A stretch of DNA of 32,141 bases from Psychromonas sp. B3M02 (GCF_003318165.1 NZ_QOCB01000119.1:1-32141), one strand, 5' to 3'. Counted from the first letter of the stretch, positions 17,220 to 27,793 are shown. Made by a program: numbers and translations. Notes: a model not told the origin generated them from the sequence alone.

Positions 17220-17240
17220 AATGTTATAACATAACGATTT
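17220..17240 (-). promoter_or_regulatory. Putative Zur box
   Basis: AATGTTATAACATAACGATTT contains GTTATAACATAAC, close to the gammaproteobacterial Zur core GTTATANTATAAC. It precedes the L31B/L36B operon, a classical Zur target, so zinc repression is expected. Confidence 0.75.
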
Positions 17241-17463
17241 ATTAAAAACGGGGAGTTTATGCAAGATATTTTTGATAATAGTTATCATTAACTTGTTTTA
17301 AGGCTTTACTAACTAGGTATATTGGAGAATAAACTTATGATAGTAAGCTTATTCTAATAAGTTTAAACTGGTTTAAGAGTGGGGAGTTATTATTTATATA
17401 AATAGTAAATAAGGTGAAAATAGCTTATAAATTAGCTACCTTCATCTCATATTTATTATGAAT

Positions 17464-17592
17464 CTAATGGCAATGGTAATTACCTGTTTTACTGTTTCTA
17501 TGACATCCAGCTGAATCAGTGCCGCCAGAGTGAGCCAAAACTCCACCTATAAAACTAAATGTTATAAATACAACAAATATTACTTTTTTCAT
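17464..17592 (-). CDS. Small secreted His/Cys protein (YHYH-like)
   Basis: A 42-residue gene too short for most callers. It has a signal peptide MKKVIFVVFITFSFIGGVLA followed by a 22-residue mature peptide starting HSGGTDSAGCHRNSKTGNY and ending with HCH. The motif GTDSxGCHxNxKTGxYHCH recurs in many small exported bacterial proteins and domains of unknown function; spaced Cys and His suggest metal binding, which is inference. GGAAG lies eight bases before the ATG at 17592. It is separate from its neighbours, though close to the zinc-starvation operon. Confidence 0.75.
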   Translation of the reverse strand: MKKVIFVVFITFSFIGGVLAHSGGTDSAGCHRNSKTGNYHCH

Positions 17593-17750
17593 TTTAACTT
17601 CCATATATATAATAAATTTCATACCTAAATTTATTAGGTTAATGAGATATTAACACCAAACGTCAAAATAATATAAACTAATTGAAAAATAATGAACATG
17701 ATTATAACTCTATTATTAAATGTTGTGATTATAATAGGAGTACTTATATT

Positions 17751-19577
17751 TTACTTTACTTCCATATACGCTCTCCAACCACCAAACTCAGTAATGTCTT
17801 TCGCTGATTCAATAGCATAACCTTCACAGATAAAACTGGTCACCCAACTACCATCATCAAGTTCTACTTTGCCGAGCCCTAATGGCTCTGGGATACCCAC
17901 TAAAAAGCTACCCAGAGTGTTTTCTGGTAAACGCCATACTTCAATGTCAATGGCTGCACCTTGTTCTGCGACTCTGATTAAACCGGGACGAAATGGGGGA
18001 CCGCCCGCTAACGCATAAAAACGATAATCTGCTGACGTTTTAGTGCTTTTTACCAGATATCCACCACGTTCGGTTAATTGATGATTAAGCGGAAAACCAG
18101 ATAAGTGCGCACCACAAACAGCAATATCAACCAAACCAGGTGCTACTTCTTCACTAGTTGTTGTTACTTGCTTAATTAACTTATGTTGTGAAGCACCTAA
18201 TGTGAAATCTGTTGATGATTGCCATTGTGCACCAACACTTAATAATAAACGATCACTAAAAGCAGGGCCAAATAGCGTAATACCAAAGGGTAAACCAGAA
18301 GATAAAAAACCTGCAGGCAACGCAATTGCGGCATAATCTAATAGGTTCATAAAGTTGGTGTAATAACCGAGATTTGAATTAAGTTGAATCGGATCAGCTT
18401 CAACCTCTTTAATGCGGTATGCCGTGCCTGCTGTCGGCGTTAAGACACAATCTAATTCCGCTAAAATGGCATCACACTGTACTTTAAAAGCTTGTAAACG
18501 ATACATTGCCTTGAAAGTATCTACAGCTGAATGTGCCGTTGCACCACCCACAATAGTTTGTATTACTGGTAAACACTGGGTTGGATCGGCTTTGAAAAAT
18601 GCTTCAATAGCGGCATATCGCTCTGCTACCCAAGGGCCTTCATACAAGAGTCTTGCAGCATCTAAAAACGGTTGGAAGTTAATCGTAATAATCTCTGCAC
18701 CAGCGGCTTTTAAGCGCTCTACACTGTTTTCAAATAATGCCTGAGCGTCATGGTCACCAAAAAAGCTTAGCTGAGATGCTTCCGGTAAACCGACTTTTAA
18801 CCCTGACAGTGACTTGTTTGTATCATAATGCGCAGCACTGTTGGTGAGTAGGTTATCACGTGAGTAACAATCATCGGTATCTAACTCTGCTGCGATATCT
18901 AATACGAGGTTTACTTCACTAGTGCTATTAGCAAAAATAGTGACACAATCTAAGCTTTTACACGCAGGCACTACGCCAGTACAACTGATTAATCCTTTTG
19001 TTGCTTTCATCCCAACAATGTTATTTAACGCCGCAGGTACACGACCAGATCCCGCTGTATCAGTGCCTAAAGAGAAACTAACTTGTCCTGTTGCAACTGC
19101 CACTGCGCTACCAGAACTTGAACCACCAGAAACATACTCAGGATCAAAGCTATTATTTACCGCCCCCCAAGGGCTTCGTACTCCTACTAAGCCCGTTGCA
19201 AATTGGTCAAGGTTCGTTTTACCTAATGGAATCGCCCCAGCGTCAATCAATAGCTTTACAACACTGGACGACTCAGTTGGTTGAAATGAGTAGGCCTCAC
19301 AGCCTGCAGTAGTGGGTAACATAGCAAAATCAATATTATCTTTAGCGGCAAAGGGTACACCGTACAAAGGAAGCTCATCGATAGATTTAGACTCAAGGTC
19401 CGTTAACATCTGATCGAGCTGTTGCTCAGAAATGGTGCTGATCCAAACATGACTACTATCACTTTTGGCTTGTGCTAACTTAGCTTTTAAGAACGTTTTA
19501 ACGTCTAGCTCACCACTACGGTAAGCCGCTTTTAACACCTCTATATTCATATTTTGTTGTTGCATTAACTTATCCAT
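17751..19577 (-). CDS. atzF: Allophanate hydrolase
   Basis: A 608-residue two-domain enzyme that splits allophanate, finally giving two ammonia and two CO2. The N-terminal amidase-signature domain (about 1-450) has Lys79 in FAAKDNID, Ser153 in GGSSSGSA and Ser177 in DTAGSGR; the spacings equal those of the Lys/cis-Ser/Ser triad in Pseudomonas AtzF. The C-terminal domain (about 470-608), with VAVCGAHLSG-type and LPENTLGSFLVGIPEPLGLGKVELDDG segments, is the decarboxylating domain. The start overlaps the carboxylase stop by one base (TAATG), indicating coupled translation. It is the last gene of the guanidine locus. Past its stop only a weak CTATTAT/ATAATAG stem at 17710-17737 is seen. Confidence 0.95.
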   Translation of the reverse strand: MDKLMQQQNMNIEVLKAAYRSGELDVKTFLKAKLAQAKSDSSHVWISTISEQQLDQMLTDLESKSIDELPLYGVPFAAKDNIDFAMLPTTAGCEAYSFQPTESSSVVKLLIDAGAIPLGKTNLDQFATGLVGVRSPWGAVNNSFDPEYVSGGSSSGSAVAVATGQVSFSLGTDTAGSGRVPAALNNIVGMKATKGLISCTGVVPACKSLDCVTIFANSTSEVNLVLDIAAELDTDDCYSRDNLLTNSAAHYDTNKSLSGLKVGLPEASQLSFFGDHDAQALFENSVERLKAAGAEIITINFQPFLDAARLLYEGPWVAERYAAIEAFFKADPTQCLPVIQTIVGGATAHSAVDTFKAMYRLQAFKVQCDAILAELDCVLTPTAGTAYRIKEVEADPIQLNSNLGYYTNFMNLLDYAAIALPAGFLSSGLPFGITLFGPAFSDRLLLSVGAQWQSSTDFTLGASQHKLIKQVTTTSEEVAPGLVDIAVCGAHLSGFPLNHQLTERGGYLVKSTKTSADYRFYALAGGPPFRPGLIRVAEQGAAIDIEVWRLPENTLGSFLVGIPEPLGLGKVELDDGSWVTSFICEGYAIESAKDITEFGGWRAYMEVK

Positions 19578-22500
19578 TATAGTTTCTCCAAAATCATTAA
19601 GCGTTGCCCTGCATGTACCTGTGCGCCCTCTTTTTGCACAATACTCGCTACCTTGCCATCGGCAGGTGCAACCACTTCTATTTCCATTTTCATTGCTTCT
19701 AAAATTAATAAGGTTTGCCCTGCTTTTACGGTTTCCCCAGGCTTAACCAGTACTTGCCAAATATTGCCGGCAACATGACTATCCACACCGCGCTGTTGCT
19801 CAGTTAGACTAGCGATATCTGTTTCAATTTGCGTCATCTCTTTAGCGACAAAATTAGCCTGACCTGTTTCTTGCCAACGTTGGCGCTCTGCTTCAAACGC
19901 TTGTTGTTGCTTTTCTTTGAAGGTCACAATCGATGCTTGGTCTTCACTTAATTGCGCTTGATACTCTGCAAGACTAAAGGTTGTCTCTTCGATTTTTAAT
20001 GGATAATCACCACGAGGGAAGTCTTTACGGATCTGTGTTAACTCTTCGCTACTCACAGGGTAAAAACGTATTTGGTCGAAAAAGCGTAATAACCACGGTT
20101 TTTTAAACTCTTCTGTTTGACGGTAACGATTCCACATTTGTAATGTTCGCCCTACAAACTGATAACCGCCAGGGCCTTCCATGCCATAAACACATAGATA
20201 AGCACCACCGATACCCACTGCATTTTCTGGCGTCCAGGTTCTTGCAGGGTTGTATTTTGTCGTCACTAAACGATGACGCGGATCTAACGGTGTTGCCACT
20301 GGTGCCCCTAAATACACATCACCTAACCCCATTACAAGGTAACTCGCGTTAAAAACAATCTCTTTCACTTGCTCTACTGAATCAAGACCATTAATACGTC
20401 TAATAAACTCGATATTATCAGGGCACCATGGCGCATCTTTACGGACTAATTCGTCATATTTTTTTATGGCTAAACGCGTTGCGTAATCATCCCAAGAAAG
20501 AGGAATATTAACGATACGGGATGGCACTGACAGTTGGCTATCATCACCTAAACTCTGTTCAGCCTTCACAACGATGTCGAGTAGCTGATTAAGTGGTAAT
20601 TGTAAATTATCATAATGTATTTGTAGGGAGCGAATACCAGGTGTTAACTCTTGCATGCCCGATAAATTCAAACTTTGTAATTGCAGCATTAATGCATGAA
20701 CACGGAAGCGTAATGCCACATCTAATACCTGTTGACCATATTCCACTAACAGATAGTCTTCGCCACTCGCACGAAATACCACTTGCTCATTTAATGCCGT
20801 TTTATCTAGCTGTTTTATAATCGCACTTTCTGGTAACACACTAGGTAGCGTTTGAGGTAGATACTGACCTTGCTCGATGGCTGCTAACTGTGCCAGTTCA
20901 AACTGTTGGGCATCTTCTATAGAAACAGCTTGGAAGCGAATAGTTGCACCCGCCTTAAGCTGACCTACTTTCCATAAATCTGCTTTAATAATGGTGACCG
21001 GACAAACAAAACCACCTAGGCTTGGACCATCTGGGCCTAAAATCACTGGCATATCGCCCGTAAAATCAATGGTACCCACTGCATAGGCGTTATCGTGGAT
21101 ATTCGAAGGATGTAACCCTGCTTCGCCACCATCATTACGCGCCCATTTTGGTTTAGGCCCCATTAAACGGACCCCTGTACGGCTTGAATTAAAGTGTACT
21201 TTCCAAGTTGCCTCAAAAAATGCATCGATATCTTCTGGTTGGAAAAAATCAGGCGCACCATGTGGACCGTAAATAACACGGATCGTCCAATCATCGCTAA
21301 TGTTGGGTAATTGAGTATTTAGTTCATGATTTTTAATTATATTTTGTGATAATTCTTCAATGTGTAACACATCACCAGTACGCAATGCACGACCAGCATG
21401 ACCACCAAATTGGCCTAGGGTAAAGGTTGATTTACTGCCTAGGTAATCAGGACATTGAATACCACCTTGTACTGATAAATAACTGCGTGCACCTGCACCT
21501 TGAATATTACCAAGAGTCAGTGTTTGCCCAGCTTTAACGGTAATAATCTCACCAATTTTTATACTGTCTTGGTCTAACTCAGCTTGAATATTTGCACCCG
21601 TTAAAATAAAGCGAGTCGCACTATTGAAGCGAAGTGTAGGGCCACTGACTGTGATCTCTAAACCCGCATCACTTTTGTTATTACCTAACAACGTATTACC
21701 TAAGCAAAAGCTCAGGCTGTCCATTGGTCCTGATGGTGGTACACCGACATCCCAGTAACCTTTACGTCCAGGGTAATCTTGAATGGTCGTTTGGGTTCCC
21801 CCAGCTAAGACATCAATAGAAGTGGGTAAATAGGTAAACTGGTTTAAGGTTTGTGTTAACAACTCGCCTGCCTCAACGACATCGTTATTAAGTAGTTGTA
21901 ATAGATAATCTTTATTACTTTCAATACCGTAAACATGGCTTTCGGATAAGGCTTGCTTTAATCCCATTAACGCCTGTGAACGGCTATCACTGTGACAGAT
22001 GATTTTTGCTAACATAGGGTCAAAGAAAGGCGATACCTCTACACCACTTTCTAACCAATGGTCGATACGCAACTGACCTTGTTCGACTTCAGTTGCCCAT
22101 TTAACATGACTAATTAACCCCGCGCTTGGTTGGAAGTCTTTATTAGCATCTTCTGCATATAAACGCACCTGAATCGCATGGCCATTAGCCACTAATTTTG
22201 GGCTAAAATAAGCTAAAGGCTGCATAGTATTAGCCGCTAAACTGACCATCCAATTCACGATATCAACGCCATATACCATCTCTGTGACACCGTGCTCAAC
22301 TTGTAAACGCGTATTAACTTCTAAGAAGTAAAATTGTTGTGCTTGTTGGTCGAATACAAATTCCACTGTACCTGCACTGCGGTAATTCACCATCGCCGCG
22401 AGTCTTGTTGCAGTTTGATGTAACTCTGCGCGTAATTCATCACTTAAATTTGGGGCTGGACTTTCTTCGATCACTTTTTGGTTACGGCGTTGTGCAGAAC

Positions 22501-23182
22501 AATCTCGTTCTCCTAGGGCAATAGCGCCACCTTGACCATCACCAAATATTTGTACTTCAATATGACGAGCTTGCACAATAAATTTTTCTAAAAATAATGC
22601 ACTATTACTGAAGTTATTTTCACTTAACCTTTTTACTGAATCGTAAGCTTGGCTCAATTCTTCTGCGCTATTACAGCGCTGCATACCGATACCACCGCCA
22701 CCAGCAGTACTTTTTAACATCACTGGGTAACCAATCACATCAGCGCGTTGTAACGCATCTTCTACACTGTTTAATAAATCACTACCTGGCAATAATGGAA
22801 CCTGTGCTTGCTCTGCTAACTCACGTGCTCGGTGTTTTAAACCAAACTGCAACATCTGTTCAGCAGTTGGGCCTAAGAACACTAACCCATTCGCTTCACA
22901 GGCAGCAACAAAATCTACATTTTCACTTAAAAATCCATATCCAGGATGAATAGCTTGTGCACCACATTGCTTAGCAATGTTGATCACTTTATCCATATCA
23001 AGATAAGTTTGCTTAGCATTACCCTCTCCTAGAGAGAACGCATGGTCAGCTTGTGAAACATGAAGGCTATCAGCATCAGCTTGGCTGTAGATTGATACAC
23101 TTTCGATGCCCATGGCAGACAGTGTTCTAATAATACGGCAAGCGATAGCACCACGATTGGCAATTAATACTTTAGTAAACAT
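19577..23182 (-). CDS. Biotin-dependent guanidine (urea-type) carboxylase
   Basis: A 1201-residue single-chain carboxylase. Domains in order: biotin carboxylase (about 1-450, [18 protein letters not shown] and the ATP-grasp GGGGIGMQ), KipA/KipI-like carboxyltransferase domains (about 470-1050, with [13 protein letters not shown] and [13 protein letters not shown]) and a biotinyl domain with Lys1165 in EAMKME. Annotated as urea carboxylase in older work. Family members next to DUF1989 pairs and guanidine riboswitches were later shown to carboxylate guanidine, so guanidine is the likelier substrate. The start at 23182 has AAGG nine bases upstream, inside a guanidine-II riboswitch. Coupled to atzF. 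Confidence 0.93.
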   Translation of the reverse strand: MFTKVLIANRGAIACRIIRTLSAMGIESVSIYSQADADSLHVSQADHAFSLGEGNAKQTYLDMDKVINIAKQCGAQAIHPGYGFLSENVDFVAACEANGLVFLGPTAEQMLQFGLKHRARELAEQAQVPLLPGSDLLNSVEDALQRADVIGYPVMLKSTAGGGGIGMQRCNSAEELSQAYDSVKRLSENNFSNSALFLEKFIVQARHIEVQIFGDGQGGAIALGERDCSAQRRNQKVIEESPAPNLSDELRAELHQTATRLAAMVNYRSAGTVEFVFDQQAQQFYFLEVNTRLQVEHGVTEMVYGVDIVNWMVSLAANTMQPLAYFSPKLVANGHAIQVRLYAEDANKDFQPSAGLISHVKWATEVEQGQLRIDHWLESGVEVSPFFDPMLAKIICHSDSRSQALMGLKQALSESHVYGIESNKDYLLQLLNNDVVEAGELLTQTLNQFTYLPTSIDVLAGGTQTTIQDYPGRKGYWDVGVPPSGPMDSLSFCLGNTLLGNNKSDAGLEITVSGPTLRFNSATRFILTGANIQAELDQDSIKIGEIITVKAGQTLTLGNIQGAGARSYLSVQGGIQCPDYLGSKSTFTLGQFGGHAGRALRTGDVLHIEELSQNIIKNHELNTQLPNISDDWTIRVIYGPHGAPDFFQPEDIDAFFEATWKVHFNSSRTGVRLMGPKPKWARNDGGEAGLHPSNIHDNAYAVGTIDFTGDMPVILGPDGPSLGGFVCPVTIIKADLWKVGQLKAGATIRFQAVSIEDAQQFELAQLAAIEQGQYLPQTLPSVLPESAIIKQLDKTALNEQVVFRASGEDYLLVEYGQQVLDVALRFRVHALMLQLQSLNLSGMQELTPGIRSLQIHYDNLQLPLNQLLDIVVKAEQSLGDDSQLSVPSRIVNIPLSWDDYATRLAIKKYDELVRKDAPWCPDNIEFIRRINGLDSVEQVKEIVFNASYLVMGLGDVYLGAPVATPLDPRHRLVTTKYNPARTWTPENAVGIGGAYLCVYGMEGPGGYQFVGRTLQMWNRYRQTEEFKKPWLLRFFDQIRFYPVSSEELTQIRKDFPRGDYPLKIEETTFSLAEYQAQLSEDQASIVTFKEKQQQAFEAERQRWQETGQANFVAKEMTQIETDIASLTEQQRGVDSHVAGNIWQVLVKPGETVKAGQTLLILEAMKMEIEVVAPADGKVASIVQKEGAQVHAGQRLMILEKL

Positions 23183-23187
23183 AATAG

Positions 23188-23252
23188 TGACCTTGTACAG
23201 GTCGGGTCGTCCCGAATTAATACTGAGAATAACCAACAAGGTCGTCCTTGTT
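23188..23252 (-). promoter_or_regulatory. Guanidine-II (mini-ykkC) riboswitch before the carboxylase
   Basis: Two hairpins carry ACGA loops in the RNA: AACAAGG-ACGA-CCTTGTT (P1, 23252-23235) and TCGGG-ACGA-CCCGA (P2, 23215-23202), joined by a 19-nt linker. This is the guanidine-II architecture. The ribosome site ACAAGGTC (23196-23189) is a perfect 8-base complement of GACCTTGT in the P1 loop and 3' strand (23243-23236). Without guanidine that strand can cover the ribosome site; with guanidine P1/P2 form and release it. It predicts translational induction of carboxylase and allophanate hydrolase. Confidence 0.93.
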
Positions 23253-23280
23253 TTCTCATTATATGTATTGAATTAATATT

Positions 23281-23928
23281 TTATTTAGCGTCATCCCACA
23301 CTATCATTTCAACAGGTGTTGGATTGTAGGCATTACACGGGTTATTCAGCTGAGGGCAATTAGATAACAAGACAATGACATCCATGGCTGCTTTCATTTC
23401 AACATACTTACCTGCACCACTGATCCCATCTTCAAAGGTTAATCCACCCTCTTTAGTCACAGGTACATTCATGAAAAAATTGATGTTATGAGTAATATCA
23501 CGCTTGCTTAAACCGTATTGTGGATTTTCAGCCACTGCTAATAACCAACTATCACGACAAGCATGCATGCATTTTTTTTCTAGAGAATAACGCACTGTAT
23601 TACTTTCCGTTGCACATGCACCACCTAATGTATCGTGACGACCACAGGTATCAGCAGTAATTTCTAGCAGAGTATTACCATCGTTTGATAGCAGTTTGGT
23701 GCCCGCTGTTAGGTATACATTACCTTGTTCACGAATGGTATCCATTGCGCTGTAACGTTCGCTTGGGTCATTAGCGTTGTAAAATAAGGTATCAGCAGCT
23801 TGGTTACCTTCTAAATCTAAAATGCGTAAGGTTTGACCTGCTTTCACTACTTTCATGTAGTAATCACCTGCAGGAACGATATCGCGACGAACGGCATGTT
23901 CAGCTTGTAGTGGACTTTCAGTGATCAT
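23281..23928 (-). CDS. Carboxyguanidine deiminase subunit, DUF1989 (urea carboxylase-associated protein 1 type)
   Basis: A 215-residue DUF1989 protein. The N-terminus has [45 protein letters not shown], followed by [16 protein letters not shown] and a [17 protein letters not shown] segment. Together with the upstream paralogue it fits the CgdA/CgdB pair that converts carboxyguanidine to allophanate plus ammonia. I cannot say which letter applies. Start at 23928 is supported by TAGGAG; it follows the upstream stop by two bases, suggesting a translationally coupled heteromer. Conserved Cys/His/Asp residues ([19 protein letters not shown]) are candidate active-site or metal positions. Confidence 0.9.
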   Translation of the reverse strand: MITESPLQAEHAVRRDIVPAGDYYMKVVKAGQTLRILDLEGNQAADTLFYNANDPSERYSAMDTIREQGNVYLTAGTKLLSNDGNTLLEITADTCGRHDTLGGACATESNTVRYSLEKKCMHACRDSWLLAVAENPQYGLSKRDITHNINFFMNVPVTKEGGLTFEDGISGAGKYVEMKAAMDVIVLLSNCPQLNNPCNAYNPTPVEMIVWDDAK

Positions 23929-23930
23929 AA

Positions 23931-24698
23931 TTATGCTCCTACTGTATGTGTGTGGCCGTGTTGGCATTGGTAACGACGGTTATTTTCAAACCCGCGGCTA
24001 TTTTCACCACATAGGTTTACACAAAGATCATCATCGGCAACAGGTGCCGCTTTACTGACAGATAACAGAACTGGTAGATTTGGGTATTCACTGCTTGGGT
24101 TCATTGGATGTGGACAAGTTGAAATAATCACTAGCGTGTCCATTTCAAAACGTAGACCAACGCTATCGCCTGCTTTACTATGTTGCTCAACAAAGTTTAA
24201 ATCACCTTGATCATCACTAGCGACTTTACTAAAAATATTGATGTTGGCAGCTAAATCACGTTTACCTAAACCATATTTAGCCACTTCTACTAACAAACTA
24301 TCGTAACCATTTTGTAACCAGTTATTATGGTCACCTTGATAGTCACGTGCGCCCCATTTATCTAATACTTTTTGCTTGTTAGCTACACCACCAACAGTAT
24401 CAACCCAACCTGTATCATCACTAACAATAGAGCAGAAGATACGCCCCATATCCGAATATAAGCAGTGCCCTTGTGTGAGTTTGAAAGTGTGTTGACCTTT
24501 TAAGGTATCTGGCGCGTTATAACGTTCTAATAAATTATTTGGGTTATAAAACAACATGGATGCATTCGCACCGCCTTCCAAGTCAGTAACAGTCAATAAA
24601 TGACCTGCTGGCACGACGAGTGACCAGTGACTTGCACCTGGAATATGTTCTTCATAAATCGCATCTGCAACGCGATTATGCTGTTGATTTTTTTGCAC
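23931..24698 (-). CDS. Carboxyguanidine deiminase subunit, DUF1989 (urea carboxylase-associated protein 2 type)
   Basis: A 255-residue DUF1989 protein, partner of the next gene. Shared elements include [60 protein letters not shown] and [13 protein letters not shown]. Start is GTG with AGGAG seven bases upstream; an overlapping ATG two bases earlier is out of frame. The C-terminal tail (about residues 222-255) contains CVNLCG and then CQHGHTHT, a Cys/His-rich ending that may bind metal. It follows the ABC ATPase gene after 72 bases. The enzymatic assignment rests on published work with homologous guanidine clusters. Confidence 0.9.
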   Translation of the reverse strand: MQKNQQHNRVADAIYEEHIPGASHWSLVVPAGHLLTVTDLEGGANASMLFYNPNNLLERYNAPDTLKGQHTFKLTQGHCLYSDMGRIFCSIVSDDTGWVDTVGGVANKQKVLDKWGARDYQGDHNNWLQNGYDSLLVEVAKYGLGKRDLAANINIFSKVASDDQGDLNFVEQHSKAGDSVGLRFEMDTLVIISTCPHPMNPSSEYPNLPVLLSVSKAAPVADDDLCVNLCGENSRGFENNRRYQCQHGHTHTVGA

Positions 24699-24770
24699 AT
24701 TGTTCTCCTAAACTACCTTTAATAGGCAGCAGTTATTTACACCATCGAAATGAATAACTCAAAATAATGG

Positions 24771-25667
24771 TTATTCAACATCATCACCTATATTCGTCAT
24801 TCGAATGAGTTGAAATCCCTCATCACCTTCCTCCCCTTCAGGGTGAATTAACTCTTCTAAACGCTTTTTAGTTGCTAAAAACTCAGGGGATAAAAGTTGT
24901 TCAGGGCTTCTTGGTCTTGGAACAGATACTTCTATCAGCTCTTCCACTTCACCGGGGTTAGCTTTAAGCACTAAAATTCTATCGGCAAGGAAAATGGCTT
25001 CATCTAAATCATGTGTGATAAACAACACAGTGATATCAATGTTTCGCCATATTTCTAATAAGTTAGTTTGCATTTTTAAGCGTGTTTGTGGATCAAGCGC
25101 ACCAAATGGCTCATCCATCAATAAAATACGTGGTTGATTTGCTAACGCGCGTGCAATTGCAACACGTTGCTTCATACCACCGGATAGTTGGTGAGGATAA
25201 GACTCCGCAAACTTACTTAATCCAACTAAGTCAACCCATTGCATTGCTTCACTTTCTGCAACGACATTGGCCATGCCTTTCATTTGCAAACCAAACATCA
25301 CATTTTTTTTAATGGTTAACCAAGGAAACAAGGTATAGCCTTGAAATACCATCCCTCTATCAGGGCCGGGTTCTGATTTAGGCTTACCATCAAGCAATAC
25401 TTGACCTTGTGTTGGGCTTTCTAAGCCTGCAAGGATCCGAATTAAAGTGGACTTACCACAACCTGAAGGTCCAATAACACAAACAAACTCTCTGCGGTGA
25501 GTTTTAAAGTTTATATCCTTTAACGCCGTGATATCCCCCTGTGAGGATTCAAAGATTTTGTACAAACCTTGTACTTCAAGAATAGCTTCGCGCTCTTTTA
25601 GTTTTTTAAAACGTGCAGCAACGTGCTCTGATTGTTGTAAATAACTAGGTAATGTTAAAGAATTCAT
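24771..25667 (-). CDS. ABC importer ATPase of the guanidine locus
   Basis: A 298-residue ATPase of the SsuB/TauB/NrtD group. Walker [10 protein letters not shown] is near residues 67-75, signature [16 protein letters not shown] near 160, Walker [16 protein letters not shown] near 180, and the switch His in FITHDLDEA. An N-terminal extension of about 30 residues precedes the nucleotide-binding fold, and a C-terminal acidic tail ([12 protein letters not shown]) follows it. Its start lies three bases past the permease stop, so permease and ATPase are coupled. It powers uptake of guanidine or a guanidino compound, by context. Confidence 0.93.
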   Translation of the reverse strand: MNSLTLPSYLQQSEHVAARFKKLKEREAILEVQGLYKIFESSQGDITALKDINFKTHRREFVCVIGPSGCGKSTLIRILAGLESPTQGQVLLDGKPKSEPGPDRGMVFQGYTLFPWLTIKKNVMFGLQMKGMANVVAESEAMQWVDLVGLSKFAESYPHQLSGGMKQRVAIARALANQPRILLMDEPFGALDPQTRLKMQTNLLEIWRNIDITVLFITHDLDEAIFLADRILVLKANPGEVEELIEVSVPRPRSPEQLLSPEFLATKKRLEELIHPEGEEGDEGFQLIRMTNIGDDVE

Positions 25668-25670
25668 TAT

Positions 25671-26639
25671 TTAGCCCTTATTCTTTGAACTTTCCCAAGG
25701 GAAAATATGTTGACCAATTTTGGCAAGTATTAGATCTATCACCATTCCTATGATTCCGATCATAATAATGGCAGCAAAAACGTTATCAAAATTCTTATAA
25801 CGTGCTTGTTGAGTAATGAACCAAGTAATACCTGAACTTGTCCCTATTAGCTCGGCAACAATTAAGTAAGTCCAAGCCCAACCAAGAAGAATACGTAAAT
25901 CACGATATAGATCAGGAATAATCCCTGGAATAACAATTCTCAACAATAGTTTAGCTTTACTCGCACCTAACGTAAGTCCAGCTTCAAGTAACGAAACATC
26001 CAATTTACGTGTGGTATTCGCCACGATTAACACTTGTTGGAAAAAAGTACCGATAAAAATAATGGCTATTTTGGGACCATCATGTATACCTAAAATGGCA
26101 ACAGCCAGTGCACCAAAAGCAGGTGCAGGTAAATATCTAAAAAACTCGATAAATGGTTCTTGCGACTTAGAAACAACCGCAAAAGTCCCACACAATATCC
26201 CTAATGGAACACCAATGATTGATGAAAGTAGAAAGCCCCAGAATATAACGGACATACTATGTAATAAGCTTTCATGGAGCCATTGTTCACTTCGTCGTTT
26301 GGGCTCTGTGGTAAATGCCGTATAAAATGCAGTCGCAACTTCATGTGGCGCAGGCAAGTAAACAGGGTTTACTCTATTGCCAATAGGTGCTTCAGTATTT
26401 GTTGCAACCGTTTTTTCAACTTCAGTTAAAAAGATTTCACGGTCAATTAGCATACCTTTTTGAAACCACTCGACTCCCCCTTGTTCTACAACTTCCACTT
26501 TAGGGTGCCAAATGAAAGGTACATAACTAACTACCGACCATATAAATAAAGGAAGTAAAAACGATAACACAGTCAACGAACGAGCTCGTATGGGGGATAG
26601 CGCTTTCCTTACAGTAAACCATGGGGTTTTCTCTTTCAT
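25671..26639 (-). CDS. ABC importer permease of the guanidine locus
   Basis: A 322-residue inner-membrane permease of the SsuC/TauC (binding-protein-dependent) type with about six or seven membrane segments. The first segment (LTVLSFLLPLFIWSVVSYVPFIW) is followed by a long periplasmic loop of roughly 60 residues before LHESLLHSMSVIFWGFLLSSIIG. The EAA-type loop, EAGLTLGASKAKLLLRIVIPGIIPDLYRDLRI, near residues 216-250 contacts the ATPase. This longer N-terminal form is typical of urea-carboxylase-region transporters. Confidence 0.92.
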   Translation of the reverse strand: MKEKTPWFTVRKALSPIRARSLTVLSFLLPLFIWSVVSYVPFIWHPKVEVVEQGGVEWFQKGMLIDREIFLTEVEKTVATNTEAPIGNRVNPVYLPAPHEVATAFYTAFTTEPKRRSEQWLHESLLHSMSVIFWGFLLSSIIGVPLGILCGTFAVVSKSQEPFIEFFRYLPAPAFGALAVAILGIHDGPKIAIIFIGTFFQQVLIVANTTRKLDVSLLEAGLTLGASKAKLLLRIVIPGIIPDLYRDLRILLGWAWTYLIVAELIGTSSGITWFITQQARYKNFDNVFAAIIMIGIIGMVIDLILAKIGQHIFPWESSKNKG

Positions 26640-26666
26640 AATCCTTCGCCTCTTAGGTAATTACTT

Positions 26667-27650
26667 TTAAAGACCTAATGTTATTGACGAATCAATATAA
26701 CTATCTACAGGTTGACTCTCTTTATAGACTTCATATTTAACATTGAAGTCATCAGCAAATTTAGACGAACCAAATAATGATGTTAGTTCATCACTTTTCT
26801 CAAAAACAGCTTTCGCTTCAGATAGGCTTAATATTTTTGTCCCCTCTAATAAAGGAGCATATTCTTCAGGAGATAAACCAACACGAGCAGACATGATAGT
26901 TAATGCTTCAGGGCGTGTTTTTGGATCATTTACAAAATCAACGACCTTGTACCAAACTTTTACCACCTTTTCCCAATCACTCTTACGTGTCGCATAAGAG
27001 GTAGGCGAAACAACATAAGTATCGTAAATTAAGCCCGGTGCGTCTTTTGAAGTTGTTAATGCTTTTGAACCCGGTGAAGTCACTAAAGCTTGACCAGAGC
27101 TAGGTTGCCAAGCGACAATTGCATCTACATCGCCAGATGCTAATACTTGCGGAGTTTCATTTGTTGGTACGTTAACAAGCTCCACATCATTTTCCGTCAT
27201 CCCAACTTTTTCAAGTGCATCAAGCAACATCAAGTGACTTACGTAACCCACTTCAACTCCAATTTTTTTACCTTTTAATTCTTTCAAAGAGTTGATTCCA
27301 GGATTAGCAACGACCATATCGTTACCATTACTGTAGTCATTAACCAATATCATAATGCCTTTAGCACCAGTAGAGCCAATCACTAACGCATCACCATTAG
27401 TCATACCTACGGCATCTAATTTACCAGCTGCAAATGCATCTAAAGAAGCAACATAATCAAACCATTCAAACTCAACTTCAACGCCAACTTCTTTAAACCA
27501 CTCTTTCTCTAACGCGACTTCCCAAGCTACCCAACCAGGCCAATCTGAATAACCAATTTTTAATGGTTCCACAGCGTTAGCAACGAAACTCATGACACTC
27601 ATCGACGCAATAATCGTACATTTTTTAATTAGATCTTTAATGTTTTTCAT
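26667..27650 (-). CDS. ABC importer substrate-binding protein of the guanidine locus
   Basis: A 327-residue periplasmic binding protein of the NMT1/SsuA-like superfamily, matching the subgroup found next to urea/guanidine carboxylases. Signal peptide: about 26 residues ending VANA. Mature start [25 protein letters not shown], then [20 protein letters not shown] and [14 protein letters not shown] precedes ATG. The ligand is probably guanidine, urea or a larger guanidino compound; the many Trp/Tyr/Asp residues in the first lobe would suit a small cation. The 143-base gap upstream holds no recognised element apart from a weak AATGAG/CTCATT stem. Confidence 0.92.
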   Translation of the reverse strand: MKNIKDLIKKCTIIASMSVMSFVANAVEPLKIGYSDWPGWVAWEVALEKEWFKEVGVEVEFEWFDYVASLDAFAAGKLDAVGMTNGDALVIGSTGAKGIMILVNDYSNGNDMVVANPGINSLKELKGKKIGVEVGYVSHLMLLDALEKVGMTENDVELVNVPTNETPQVLASGDVDAIVAWQPSSGQALVTSPGSKALTTSKDAPGLIYDTYVVSPTSYATRKSDWEKVVKVWYKVVDFVNDPKTRPEALTIMSARVGLSPEEYAPLLEGTKILSLSEAKAVFEKSDELTSLFGSSKFADDFNVKYEVYKESQPVDSYIDSSITLGL

Positions 27651-27793
27651 AGATGACTCCTTTAGTTTTAAGTTTATAAAAAATAATAAATTGAATAATA
27701 AATCTTCACTTTTTATCTTTCGTAGCTCCCTTACTTTCTTTTTAAATTAATAACTGACATTCTCAATGAGCAAACCTATAAAATATCCTCTCA

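Noticed and set aside
17692-17820. Plus-strand hydrophobic mini-frame starting MNMIITLLLNVV
   Set aside because: It runs into the 3' end of atzF on the opposite strand, lacks a ribosome site, and its hydrophobicity follows from AT-rich sequence.
18412-19312. Several plus-strand frames opposite atzF
   Set aside because: They are shadows of the strongly supported allophanate hydrolase gene and show no family motifs.
23202-23215. The inverted repeat CGGGTCGTCCCG before the carboxylase and again at 29866-29877, read at first as a shared protein operator
   Set aside because: On the minus strand both are stems with ACGA loops and each has a second ACGA hairpin at the right distance, which fits guanidine-II riboswitch hairpins better than a DNA operator.
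26011-26325. Plus-strand 104-codon frame opposite the ABC permease
   Set aside because: It is antisense to conserved permease sequence, with no ribosome site or recognisable protein.
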